Part shown: positions 1 through 7,479 of the stretch, in pieces
Layout of the letters: each line of letters opens with the position of its first letter
How positions within the stretch are numbered: the stretch's first letter is position 1
DNA from: an uncultured Bacteroidales bacterium
GTDB taxonomy: Bacteria; Bacteroidota; Bacteroidia; Bacteroidales; UBA932
NCBI GenBank assembly: GCA_944326325.1
Contig: CALVDQ010000009.1
Location: 1 to 37,555 of the forward strand
DNA length: 37,555 bases
Direction: 5' to 3'
Made by a program: the position numbers and the translations under genes
The notes under the pieces: generated by a model
The model's input: the letters and a program-made list of their open reading frames with translations, nothing else
Database searches by the model: none
Told to the model about the DNA's origin: nothing

Positions 1-243
1 ATATTTGGCCACTTCGTGTCCACATATACTGTTGCGCCTCGGCAGAACAAATTTTATTTGTTCTGCTCTCGGCTTCTGCGTATATTTGGCCACTTCGTGT
101 CCACATATACTGTTGCGCCTCGGCAGAACAAATTTTATTTGTTCTGCTCTCGGCTTCTTACTATATTTGGCCACTTCTTGTCCACATATACTGTTGCGCC
201 TCGGCAGAACAAATTTTATTTGTTCTGCTCTCGGCTTCTGCGT
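1..243. repeat. Three tandem copies of an 81-bp repeat
   Basis: Copies lie at 1-81, 82-162 and 163-243, followed by a 7-base start of a fourth copy at 244-250. They are almost identical: copy 3 has one substitution (g to t at its 17th base) and copy 2 differs in three of its last bases. The period is a multiple of three, so the array is open in more than one frame and yields artificial 27-residue protein repeats. Each copy holds a perfect 10-bp inverted repeat (GCAGAACAAA, loop TTTTA, TTTGTTCTGC). The array begins at the window edge, so its left end and copy number are unknown. Confidence 0.97.
42..66. other. Hairpin inside each 81-bp repeat
   Basis: A 10-bp perfect stem (42-51 with 57-66) and a 5-base loop. 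The same hairpin recurs at 123-147 and 204-228. The stem is fully conserved, although bases outside it vary between copies. The run of T in the loop means there is no classical U-tract after the stem, so this is not a standard intrinsic terminator. Confidence 0.9.
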
Positions 244-292
244 ATATTTGCAGTGTGACTGAAATCTGGACCGGGTTATAAATGAATTCCGG

Positions 293-760
293 ATGAGACA
301 AATTGTATCATATTTCAAATGGGCGGCACTTGCCGCCGTATGTACCGCAATGCTTTTTTCCTGTGCGGAGAAAGACGCTGAAGTACCGTATTTCATGGGA
401 GACATTGAAGTCTCAGGGATGGTTTACGATGATTCTGACCCGTTACGCTCCGGTGTAGGGGATATTATGGTCGTGCTGACTTCCTATGAAGACGGGGATA
501 CCGGCTATCAGTTCCCGCTTGGCAGGGATACGGCCTATACTTCAGCCTCCGGGGAGTTCCTTATAAGGACAATGTCGATGAGCGACGGATGGAACTTCAG
601 GATCACCGTAAAGGACAATCTTCCTTCACGCGAGGGCGGGCCCTATTCCATTTCCGCTTCCTACGACCCGGTGCTCCATATAGAATTCAACAAGCATTCA
701 TTCGACAAGGAGGAAGGCATATTCAGGATAAGTTCGATTTCAATACCCGTAACCCGTTGA
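293..760 (+). CDS. Small lipoprotein with a carboxypeptidase-regulatory-like beta domain
   Basis: This encodes 155 residues. The N-terminus is a signal peptide with a lipobox-like LFSC, giving Cys24 as the probable lipidated residue, followed by acidic residues. The body (VSGMVYDDSD, then VLTSYEDGD, TSASGEFLIRT, WNFRITVKD) reads like the single beta-sandwich of carboxypeptidase-regulatory or surface-lipoprotein domains, with a 'modification then developed value' pattern (VYDDSDPLRSGVGDIMV). This resembles small Bacteroidetes lipoproteins that accompany radical SAM proteins, but no radical SAM gene is present here, so that link is only suggestive. No TAnnTTTG element is evident upstream, and the tandem repeat array ends 49 bp before the start codon. 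Its 3' end overlaps the convergent regulator gene by 21 bp. Function is unknown. Confidence 0.8.
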   Translation: MRQIVSYFKWAALAAVCTAMLFSCAEKDAEVPYFMGDIEVSGMVYDDSDPLRSGVGDIMVVLTSYEDGDTGYQFPLGRDTAYTSASGEFLIRTMSMSDGWNFRITVKDNLPSREGGPYSISASYDPVLHIEFNKHSFDKEEGIFRISSISIPVTR

Positions 761-1951
761 ACCCTGGCTGGATGGAACGGTCGAGGCTTCTTCTCCAGGG
801 ACGGTTTTCCCTTCGGTCTCCCTCCACTGTTTCGGAGAACACCCTGCTATCTTTGTAAACTGGCGGTGGAAGTTTGACCTGTCGCTGAACCCGACCATTT
901 CCCCGACGATGTTTGTCGAGACTTTCCTGTTTTCAAGAAGTATCTGCTTGGCGTCCTCGATGCGCAGCCCGGTCCTCCAGGTCCTGAAGTCCTGGCCCAT
1001 CTCCTGGATGAAATACTGGTTGAGCAGTTCCTTTGTGGTACCCAGCTCTGCGGCAATTTCTTCCCGGCTCTTGTCATACTCCCTGTACTTCTTCTGTTCA
1101 ACCCATGCGGAAAGCGCCGCCTTTATCTTGCCGTATGTTGCCTGTCCGGAGTCCGGGAGCTCTTTCACCGGCCTTCTGCGGTTCTTCCTCTTCCGTGTCG
1201 ATTTTCCGGCCTGGCTGATGGCGTAGTGGCCGAAGGCGTCCAGAAGCAGTTTGTGGCTGCCGATAAAAGATATGAAGTTACCTGCGAAATACAGCAGGAA
1301 GAGGATGTAGAAACCTATGTAGATGAACATGAAGTCCCTGAAGAACAGGAGATAGACGATTACCACCATCTCCGTAAGCATTGCAAGGATGAAGCAGAAC
1401 TTTACCCATTTCAGCTTGTGCTCCTCGTCCTCGTCATAGTATTTCTCGAGCATGAGGATGCTCCGTTTGTACCATTTGTCGAATATTATTATATAGTATA
1501 TGCACAGGGCGGCGAAAAGGACAATGCTGGCTATGAGGGTGATCTTCAGCAGGCCGTTCTCTCCGTTGAAGAACATCTCAACCAGACCGATGCTCACTAT
1601 GGCCATGCCGAAAAGGCTGAGCAGCAGTTTGCTGAAGTCGACATAACGGTAACTCAGCAGATTCAGCAGGGAAAAAGTTATGGTCGTGGTGGAGAATGCC
1701 ACGTTTATGAGCATCATCAGGGCGGAAAATACCTCGTATTCATCAATGTGCTGGTGTCCGAGCGTGTAGCCGAATATGAAAGCACAGAACAGGTAGTCAA
1801 GGGCTACCATACTTTTCGCCCTGGTCAGCCTGGTGGCGTGTTCCGTATGCGGGACCTTGATCAGCAGCATGACAATCCCAAGTGATGCCGCTGTTATCAT
1901 CGCTATCCATTGGAACAGGCGGATGTCATTGAATTGCAAGACAAATTCCAT
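740..1951 (-). CDS. Membrane-anchored AraC-family transcriptional regulator
   Basis: The protein has 403 residues. The N-terminal half is hydrophobic, with about seven predicted membrane helices between residues 8 and 235. A basic linker (KSTRKRKNRRRP) follows, and then a C-terminal AraC-type double helix-turn-helix. The first HTH is around EIAAELGTTKELLNQYF, and the second contains VGEMVGFSDRSNFHRQF followed by SPKQWRE, which is the AraC signature. I chose the ATG at 1951 over an upstream TTG at 1981, which adds 10 unlikely residues. Such 7TM-AraC proteins are common in Bacteroidota and are thought to sense envelope or small-molecule signals. The target is not visible here. The gene is monocistronic and convergent with the lipoprotein gene, with its terminal codons overlapping it. 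Confidence 0.9.
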   Translation of the reverse strand: MEFVLQFNDIRLFQWIAMITAASLGIVMLLIKVPHTEHATRLTRAKSMVALDYLFCAFIFGYTLGHQHIDEYEVFSALMMLINVAFSTTTITFSLLNLLSYRYVDFSKLLLSLFGMAIVSIGLVEMFFNGENGLLKITLIASIVLFAALCIYYIIIFDKWYKRSILMLEKYYDEDEEHKLKWVKFCFILAMLTEMVVIVYLLFFRDFMFIYIGFYILFLLYFAGNFISFIGSHKLLLDAFGHYAISQAGKSTRKRKNRRRPVKELPDSGQATYGKIKAALSAWVEQKKYREYDKSREEIAAELGTTKELLNQYFIQEMGQDFRTWRTGLRIEDAKQILLENRKVSTNIVGEMVGFSDRSNFHRQFTKIAGCSPKQWRETEGKTVPGEEASTVPSSQGSTGYGY

Positions 1952-2023
1952 CTGTAGATATTTTCTGCCGCCCTGCGGCAAAGGTTAAAAAGAATCTTAT
2001 CCGTCATCATTTTCCGTGCGGCC

Positions 2024-3004
2024 TTACCAGCCGAGCACGTATGCGAAAAGGAGAGGGGCTACGATCGTGGCGTCCGACTCTATTATGAATTTAGGCGTGT
2101 CGACATCCAGCTTGCCCCATGTGATCTTCTCGTTAGGCACGGCCCCGGAATACGAACCGTAGGAAGTCGTACAGTCTGAAATCTGGCAGAAATATGCCCA
2201 GAGCGGAGTGCCCTTCCATCCCAGATCCTGCTCCATCATAGGCACCACGCAGATAGGGAAGTCACCTGCCGTACCTCCTCCGATTTGGAAGAAGCCTACG
2301 CCTTCACCACCGGAATTGTGCTTGTACCAATCGGTAAGGAACATCATGGTCTCGATGCCTCCCTTTATCATGAGAGGATCGAACTCGCCTTTTATACAGT
2401 GTGCGGTGTATATGTTGCTGGTGGTGCAGTCTTCCCATGCAGGCACCACGATAGGGATGTTCTTCTCGCAGGCGGCAAGCACCCAGCTGTCCTTAGGATC
2501 GATCTCGTAGTATTTTTCGAGGACTCCGCTTCTGAGAAGCCTGTATATGACTTCGTACGGGAGGAGCCTTTCGCCTTTGGCCTTCATGTCTTTCCAGATG
2601 TCTACAAGATGGTCTTCGAGCCTGCGGAAAGCCTCTTCTTCAGGGATGCAGGTGTCTGTCACCCTGTTCATGTGGTTTTCGAGCAGTTCCTTTTCCTGCT
2701 GTGGAGTGAGGTCCCTGTAGTGCGGAACCCTGTAGTAATGGTTGTGGGCCACGAGGTTCATTATATCTTCCTCGAGGTTGTTGGCCGAGCACGATACTAT
2801 ATGGATCTTGTCCTGGCGGATCATTTCAGCGAGTGACAGTCCGAGTTCGGCCGTACTCATGGCTCCGGCCATGGCCAGCATCATCTTGCCGCCCTTGTTG
2901 ATGTGCTCGTCGTATGCCTTTGCGGCATCTACGAGAGCAGCCGAGTTGAAGTGACGATAATGGTGCGTGATAAATTGTGAAATTGCTCCTTTTTCCATTT
3001 TCAT
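2024..3004 (-). CDS. Deoxyhypusine synthase-family protein
   Basis: The protein has 326 residues, about the usual length for bacterial members. Family features: an N-terminal AMAGAMSTAELG nucleotide-binding turn, CSANNLEEDI, PIVVPAWEDCT, FFQIGGGTAGDFPI, and the C-terminal segment SGAVPNEKITWGK then ESDATIVAPLL. Lys298 in TWGK aligns with the lysine of the eukaryotic enzyme that forms the imine intermediate with the spermidine-derived butyl group. Bacteria lack eIF5A, so hypusine formation is not its job. Some bacterial homologues are homospermidine synthases, acting on NAD and putrescine or spermidine. The gene is divergent from lysA, and the 132 bp between them hold the promoter region. The substrate is unproven. 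Confidence 0.88.
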   Translation of the reverse strand: MKMEKGAISQFITHHYRHFNSAALVDAAKAYDEHINKGGKMMLAMAGAMSTAELGLSLAEMIRQDKIHIVSCSANNLEEDIMNLVAHNHYYRVPHYRDLTPQQEKELLENHMNRVTDTCIPEEEAFRRLEDHLVDIWKDMKAKGERLLPYEVIYRLLRSGVLEKYYEIDPKDSWVLAACEKNIPIVVPAWEDCTTSNIYTAHCIKGEFDPLMIKGGIETMMFLTDWYKHNSGGEGVGFFQIGGGTAGDFPICVVPMMEQDLGWKGTPLWAYFCQISDCTTSYGSYSGAVPNEKITWGKLDVDTPKFIIESDATIVAPLLFAYVLGW

Positions 3005-3090
3005 CTTGTTTTTTAACGAAATTAGTTCTCTTTTATGGAGGATAATGTCATAATTGACTTATCAGCCTGCGAAATTAGCGATTTTTTCCC

Positions 3091-3098
3091 TATTTTTG
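3091..3098 (+). promoter_or_regulatory. Candidate -7 element for lysA
   Basis: TATTTTTG matches the Bacteroidetes -7 consensus TAnnTTTG and lies 38 bp upstream of the lysA ATG. No clear -33 TTTG is seen at 19-20 bp spacing, so support comes from the -7 and its position only. Confidence 0.5.
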
Positions 3099-3136
3099 CA
3101 ATCGTTTTCGTCTTAAATTTGAACAGGGTACCGAAT

Positions 3137-4315
3137 ATGCTGAACGACAACACGATATCGAGACTTGAAAAAATGAAGACTCCATTCTATCTTTATGATA
3201 TGGAGCTTCTTGCGAGAACCGTATCCGAGGTGGTACGGCTGTCTTCACAATACGGGATAGAAGTCCACTATGCAGTCAAGGCGAATGCCGATGCGCGGCT
3301 TCTCGGGTACATAGCTTCAAGGGGTCTCGGCGCAGACTGCGTGAGCGGGAATGAGGTCCTGCGCGCGTTGGAAAGCGGTTTTCCTGCAGAGAAAATAGCC
3401 TTTGCGGGGGTAGGAAAGACAGATCTGGAGATAGAGACGGCGGTAAGGAACGGCATATTTTCCATAAACTGCGAATCGCTTCCGGAAATCGAGGTCGTAG
3501 ACGAGATAGCTTCCAGTCTGGGGCTCAAGGCAAGGGTCTCTGCAAGGATAAATCCCAATATCGATGCCCATACGCACAAGTATATCACGACCGGACTTGA
3601 GGAAAACAAGTTCGGAATTCCGGAGCATGATTTCGATGCGCTCATTAGTCTGATAAGGAAGACCAGGTCCATAGACTTCAACGGGCTGCATTTCCATGTC
3701 GGTTCACAGATACTGGATGTGGAACAGGTCTTTTCTCTGGAGTGCAGAAGGGTGAACGAAATTGTTTCCTATTTTGAAAAAGAAGGACTCACGATTGACA
3801 ATATAGATCTTGGCGGAGGCCTTGGCATTGACTATGCCGATCCGGCCTCCCATCCTGTCCCGGACTTCCGGGCGTGGTTTTCCACGATAGCGGGAAACAT
3901 CCGTACCCGTCCGGGCAGGAGAATCCATGTCGAGCCCGGGAGGTCCGTCGTGGCACAGTGCGGGATACTCTGTACAAGGGTGCTTTTCGTGAAACACGGC
4001 ATGAACAAGACCTTCCTTATCACCGATGCCGGGATGAACGACCTGATACGTCCGGCCCTTTACGGGGCAAGGCACAGGGTGGAGAACCTTTCTTCCGTGC
4101 TCCGGCCCGGCGCCGGGGAGCAGGTATACGACGTAGTCGGTCCGGTGTGCGAGTCGAGCGACGTGTGGGGTGAGGGCCTGAAACTTCCGGAAAGCAGGAG
4201 GGGAGACCTTCTGGGAATATGTTCGGCGGGGGCTTACGGGCAGGTGATGGCAAGCAGATACAATCTCCGGGATCTTGCGCCTTCGGTGTATATCCCGGTA
4301 TACGATAACCGATAA
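3137..4315 (+). CDS. lysA: Diaminopimelate decarboxylase
   Basis: The 392-residue protein is a PLP enzyme that decarboxylates meso-diaminopimelate to lysine, the last step of lysine synthesis. It is a fold type III (alanine racemase-like) TIM barrel followed by a beta domain. Visible motifs are YAVKAN with PLP Lys48, HFHVGSQ, the glycine-rich GGGLGI phosphate loop, EPGR, and CESSD with Cys338 completing the active site from the partner subunit; the C-terminal SAGAYG follows. An open frame extends upstream to 3035, but the ATG at 3137 gives the normal N-terminus (NDNTISRLEKMKTPFYLYD), and the candidate -7 element lies inside the longer frame. ffh follows after 16 bp and is probably co-transcribed. 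The related carboxynorspermidine decarboxylase was considered, but CESSD and the overall motif set favour LysA. Confidence 0.93.
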   Translation: MLNDNTISRLEKMKTPFYLYDMELLARTVSEVVRLSSQYGIEVHYAVKANADARLLGYIASRGLGADCVSGNEVLRALESGFPAEKIAFAGVGKTDLEIETAVRNGIFSINCESLPEIEVVDEIASSLGLKARVSARINPNIDAHTHKYITTGLEENKFGIPEHDFDALISLIRKTRSIDFNGLHFHVGSQILDVEQVFSLECRRVNEIVSYFEKEGLTIDNIDLGGGLGIDYADPASHPVPDFRAWFSTIAGNIRTRPGRRIHVEPGRSVVAQCGILCTRVLFVKHGMNKTFLITDAGMNDLIRPALYGARHRVENLSSVLRPGAGEQVYDVVGPVCESSDVWGEGLKLPESRRGDLLGICSAGAYGQVMASRYNLRDLAPSVYIPVYDNR

Positions 4316-4331
4316 TTAACATTTTACAGAT

Positions 4332-5666
4332 ATGTTCGATAATTTGGTAGACAGGCTGGAACGCTCGTTCAAGATTTTGAAGGGCGAAGGGAAGATTACC
4401 GAGATAAATGTGGCGGAGACGCTGAAGGATATCAGACGGGCCCTTCTCGATGCCGATGTGAGCTATAGGATAGCCAAGCAGTTCTGCGACGATGTGAAAC
4501 AGAAGGCCTTGGGACAGAACGTCCTCACCGCGGTCAAGCCGGAGCAGATGATGGTGAAGATCGTCCACGACGAGCTTGCGGCTCTGATGGGGAGCGAATC
4601 CACGGATATCAATGTGAAGGGGCATCCCGGCATAGTGCTTGTGGCCGGTCTTCAGGGTTCCGGTAAGACGACCTTTTCCGGAAAACTGGCCCTGAACTGC
4701 AAGAGCAAGAGGGGAATGAAGGTGATGCTCGCGGCCTGCGACGTATACAGGCCTGCGGCGATAGACCAGTTGAAGGTGCTGGGCGAGCAGATTGGGGTGC
4801 AGGTATATTCCGAGGAAGGTGTCAAGGATCCTGTATCCATAGCCAGGAATGCCGTGGCCAAGGCAAAGGCCGAAGGGTATTCGCTTGTGATTGTCGATAC
4901 TGCGGGACGTCTTGCAGTGGATGAGGAGATGATGGATGAGATAGCTGCCCTGAAGAAGGCCCTCAATCCTACAGAGATACTTTTCGTTGTGGATGCCATG
5001 ACGGGGCAGGATGCCGTAGAGACCGCGAAGGCCTTCAACGACAGGCTGGATTTCGACGGAGTCGTACTTACGAAGATGGATGGAGATACCCGTGGAGGCG
5101 CGGCCCTTTCCATCAAGGCGGTGGTCGGGAAACCTATCAAGTTCATTTCTTCAGGCGAGAAGATGGAAGCTCTGGACGTCTTCCATCCAAAGCGTATCGC
5201 TGACAGGATCCTCGGTATGGGAGATGTGGTCACCCTCGTGGAAAAGGCCCAGGAGCAGTTTGACGAGGAGCAGGCGCGCAAGCTGAAGAAGAAGCTTGCC
5301 AAGGACCAGTTCACGCTGATGGATTTCTATGACCAGATCCAGCAGATAAAGAAGATGGGAAATATAAAGGATATCGCATCAATGATTCCTGGCGTCGGCA
5401 AGGCCCTGAAGGATGTCGAGATGAGCAATGATTCCTTCAAGGGCATAGAGGCGATAATCCTTTCAATGACGCCTTTGGAAAGGGAGAAGCCGGAAATCAT
5501 AAACGGCAGCCGACGCAAGAGGATCGCCGACGGCAGCGGCACTTCCGTGGCCGAAGTGAACAGGCTTCTGAAACAGTTCGAGGGTACGAGGAAGATGATG
5601 AAGTCCGCAATGGGCCTCGGAAATATGCAGGGGATGATGCGGAACATGAGGCGCGGGAGACGTTAG
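4332..5666 (+). CDS. ffh: Signal recognition particle GTPase Ffh
   Basis: 444 residues, typical for Ffh. The protein binds 4.5S RNA and signal sequences of nascent membrane proteins and docks with FtsY at the inner membrane. The N domain (four helices, residues 1-90) is followed by the G domain, with GLQGSGKTT (G1), the CDVYRPAAIDQL region, DTAGRL (G3), TKMDGDTRGGAAL (G4) and SSGEK (G5). A methionine-rich M domain contains FTLMDFYDQIQQIKKMG and the RNA-binding PGVGK and SRRKRIADGSG motifs. The tail is MGLGNMQGMMRNMRRGRR. It lies 16 bp after lysA on the same strand, and a strong hairpin terminator follows 17 bp after the stop. No feature is missing. Confidence 0.98.
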   Translation: MFDNLVDRLERSFKILKGEGKITEINVAETLKDIRRALLDADVSYRIAKQFCDDVKQKALGQNVLTAVKPEQMMVKIVHDELAALMGSESTDINVKGHPGIVLVAGLQGSGKTTFSGKLALNCKSKRGMKVMLAACDVYRPAAIDQLKVLGEQIGVQVYSEEGVKDPVSIARNAVAKAKAEGYSLVIVDTAGRLAVDEEMMDEIAALKKALNPTEILFVVDAMTGQDAVETAKAFNDRLDFDGVVLTKMDGDTRGGAALSIKAVVGKPIKFISSGEKMEALDVFHPKRIADRILGMGDVVTLVEKAQEQFDEEQARKLKKKLAKDQFTLMDFYDQIQQIKKMGNIKDIASMIPGVGKALKDVEMSNDSFKGIEAIILSMTPLEREKPEIINGSRRKRIADGSGTSVAEVNRLLKQFEGTRKMMKSAMGLGNMQGMMRNMRRGRR

Positions 5667-5683
5667 TCCTGTATCAAGGGCAT

Positions 5684-5717
5684 AAAAAAAGAGGTTGCAG
5701 TCACAACCTCTTTTTTT
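5684..5717. terminator. Bidirectional intrinsic terminator between ffh and the barrel gene
   Basis: The stem GAGGTTG/CAACCTC (5691-5697 with 5704-5710) has a 6-base loop. It is flanked by seven A on the left and seven T on the right, which can extend the stem to 14 bp. The symmetric A and T tracts make it usable on both strands, fitting the convergent genes on either side. Confidence 0.92.
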
Positions 5718-5731
5718 ATATCCGGATCTTT

Positions 5732-6412
5732 TCAGAAGAACCATCCGATACGGAGCTGCGGAGTGGCATAGAAACCGAAACTGTTGCTTATGTTCTCTTC
5801 TGTGCCGTCGGCTTCCGTGGTACTGCCGCTGGCGACAGTGGTTACTTTGCCGCGTCCCTGCTTGTAGAATTCATAGCCGAGTCCGAGGTCGATACCTGTG
5901 TACAGCCCCTGGCAGAGGTATATATCCACGCCTGTGGAAATCTGGAGACCGAAGCCGAAAATAGGGCTTGTCGTCGTGGTGGTGCCGTCCGTGTTAGGCT
6001 TTATTTCAGTCGAGCTGCCTGCCTTGAAGCCGATACCTGCCCCAACATACGGGGATATTCTGCTGAATTTCCCGAAATGGTATTCCACACCCGGCATCAT
6101 CCTGAAAATTGTGCTGGATGACTTGTTTTCAGTGGTGGTCACGGAATTGTCGGGATTTGTCACGTATGTCTTCTTATTATCGGAATCTGTAGTAAAGCCG
6201 AGATTTAGCTTTACCGCGAATTTGTCGCTTAGAAAATACCTTCCTTTGACTCCGTATTCCGGGATGGAGAAAGAACTCGCTGTAGTACCTGGTGTCCAGT
6301 TCAGTTCGAGGGAGAAATCCTTTGCTTCAGGTTTATAGCGCTTGTCCTGGGCATTTGCTGCGATAGAACCTGCGATCAAGGTCGCTGCAGCGATGAAAAT
6401 GAATTTTTTCAT
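5732..6412 (-). CDS. Outer-membrane beta-barrel protein
   Basis: 226 residues. A Sec signal peptide (MKKFIFIAAATLIAGSIAANA) ends near residue 21. The body alternates hydrophobic and polar residues in short strands, with loops rich in Thr, Ser, Asn and Asp, and ends in GWFF, the terminal aromatic expected for a barrel recognised by the BAM complex. It resembles the small 8-stranded OmpW/OmpA-N type ('outer membrane protein beta-barrel domain') common in Bacteroidota. The gene is transcribed alone, towards the shared terminator with ffh. A consensus -7 element (TAATTTTG) sits 93 bp upstream of the start. A ligand cannot be inferred. Confidence 0.88.
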   Translation of the reverse strand: MKKFIFIAAATLIAGSIAANAQDKRYKPEAKDFSLELNWTPGTTASSFSIPEYGVKGRYFLSDKFAVKLNLGFTTDSDNKKTYVTNPDNSVTTTENKSSSTIFRMMPGVEYHFGKFSRISPYVGAGIGFKAGSSTEIKPNTDGTTTTTSPIFGFGLQISTGVDIYLCQGLYTGIDLGLGYEFYKQGRGKVTTVASGSTTEADGTEENISNSFGFYATPQLRIGWFF

Positions 6413-6504
6413 AAAACAATCAGTTTATTATTGTTAATAAAGAAAATCCTGGTCAGAGTCGTGGAATTTTTTCCCTTTATTTTGCTTTTTTCCCTTTATG
6501 ACGG

Positions 6505-6512
6505 CAAAATTA
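6505..6512 (-). promoter_or_regulatory. Candidate -7 element for the barrel gene
   Basis: On the minus strand this reads TAATTTTG, a perfect TAnnTTTG match. It implies a leader of roughly 85 bases before the ATG at 6412. No clear -33 is seen. Confidence 0.5.
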
Positions 6513-6535
6513 GGAAAAAATACGACATAAAATCC

Positions 6536-6543
6536 TAAATTTG
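6536..6543 (+). promoter_or_regulatory. Candidate -7 element for the sensor-trkH-helicase-peptidase cluster
   Basis: TAAATTTG is a perfect TAnnTTTG match and lies 59 bp before the ATG at 6603. It is back-to-back with the barrel-gene element at 6505-6512. No clear -33 element is seen at the expected spacing. Confidence 0.5.
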
Positions 6544-6602
6544 CAGATTATTTCGGGGTCTGCCGGTGCTCTGTTTCGGGCGGATTCCAAAAACAGGTGA
6601 GT

Positions 6603-7466
6603 ATGCCAAGAAAAAAGATAAAAGGACTTGTCCCGGTCAGGATGTCGATGAGTGCCAAGCTGACATTCTCGCTCGGCGCCATTGCCGTCATCCTGCTCCT
6701 GTCGAGCATAATATCCATCATGGAGTACAGAAGGATGAGTGATTATGTGTCGAACCTGATTGCTTCCAACATAAACTGCATAAACATTGCCCAGAAGCTT
6801 TCCAACGAGAGCGACAGGTACAACCTGCAGCTTCTTGCCATTGTCGGGGAGAAGGATCCGGACCTCATCCCGGAAATAGACTGCAATGCATTCCTCACGG
6901 AGTATGACAGCCTGAAGAATACCCTGGACAGCAGGGAGGCCGTCGCCCGTGCCGATTCGGTGGTATATTCCTACTCGGCGTACATGCTTACCTCGCTCGA
7001 ATTCAAAAAAGTGATAGTGAACGACTTCATTGACAACAGGGACTGGTATTTCAAGAGGCTGCAGCCCAGGTACCAGCGCCTGAAGTCCGATATCGAGAAG
7101 CTGAACGATGTTATATACTTCCAGCTGAAGGAAAATTCGGAGACCTTCCAGGACGGATTCTACAGAAGTATCATACCGGGGGTCGTATCCGTCGGGGCCG
7201 GACTGCTGCTTGTCCTGCTTCTGCTCATGTTCATACTCATATATTATATAAGGCCGCTGAAAAGGATGCTGTCCGGTCTTGGAGATTATCAGGCCAGCGG
7301 AAGGAAGTATGTCTACGGCTTTGACGGCGATGACGAACTTGTAAAGCTCAACACCCAGCTTACGGAGCTTGTGGAAGAGAACGTAGAGCTGAAAAAAAGA
7401 CTGACCCGTCTCAGGGAAGAGAGGGAGAAGCTCATCGAGAGTTCTTCTGCCGCGTCCGAGCTATAG
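6603..7466 (+). CDS. Two-helix membrane protein with a four-helix-bundle sensor-like domain
   Basis: 287 residues from the ATG at 6603; a GTG two codons upstream is less likely. A basic N-terminus is followed by TM1 (about 20-40), an extracytoplasmic helical region of about 150 residues, TM2 (about 192-217), and a cytoplasmic tail that begins IRPLKRML and ends in a charged coiled coil (TELVEENVELKKRLTRLREEREK). This resembles the 4HB-MCP type of input domain plus a HAMP-like start, but there is no kinase, methyl-accepting or cyclase output domain. The gene ends 13 bp before trkH and is almost certainly co-transcribed with it, so a role in sensing for or regulating the K+ channel is a reasonable guess, not shown. 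Not recognised by name. Confidence 0.8.
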   Translation: MPRKKIKGLVPVRMSMSAKLTFSLGAIAVILLLSSIISIMEYRRMSDYVSNLIASNINCINIAQKLSNESDRYNLQLLAIVGEKDPDLIPEIDCNAFLTEYDSLKNTLDSREAVARADSVVYSYSAYMLTSLEFKKVIVNDFIDNRDWYFKRLQPRYQRLKSDIEKLNDVIYFQLKENSETFQDGFYRSIIPGVVSVGAGLLLVLLLLMFILIYYIRPLKRMLSGLGDYQASGRKYVYGFDGDDELVKLNTQLTELVEENVELKKRLTRLREEREKLIESSSAASEL

Positions 7467-7479
7467 AAGGGGGGAAGAT

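Noticed and set aside
1..243. CRISPR array
   Set aside because: Units are contiguous direct repeats with no unique spacers between them, and no cas genes are present.
5..262. Two overlapping open frames with 27-residue protein repeats
   Set aside because: They are a by-product of an 81-bp (multiple of 3) tandem repeat read in two frames; no signal peptide, start context or plausible protein.
293..760. Radical SAM-associated lipoprotein system
   Set aside because: The small lipoprotein resembles the class, but no radical SAM gene lies in the flanking sequence shown.
1226..1885. 219-residue plus-strand open frame
   Set aside because: Antisense shadow of the membrane AraC regulator; acidic low-quality composition and no recognisable domain.
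3035..3136. N-terminal extension of LysA
   Set aside because: The extra 34 residues are hydrophobic, overlap the candidate promoter, and the ATG at 3137 gives the family N-terminus.
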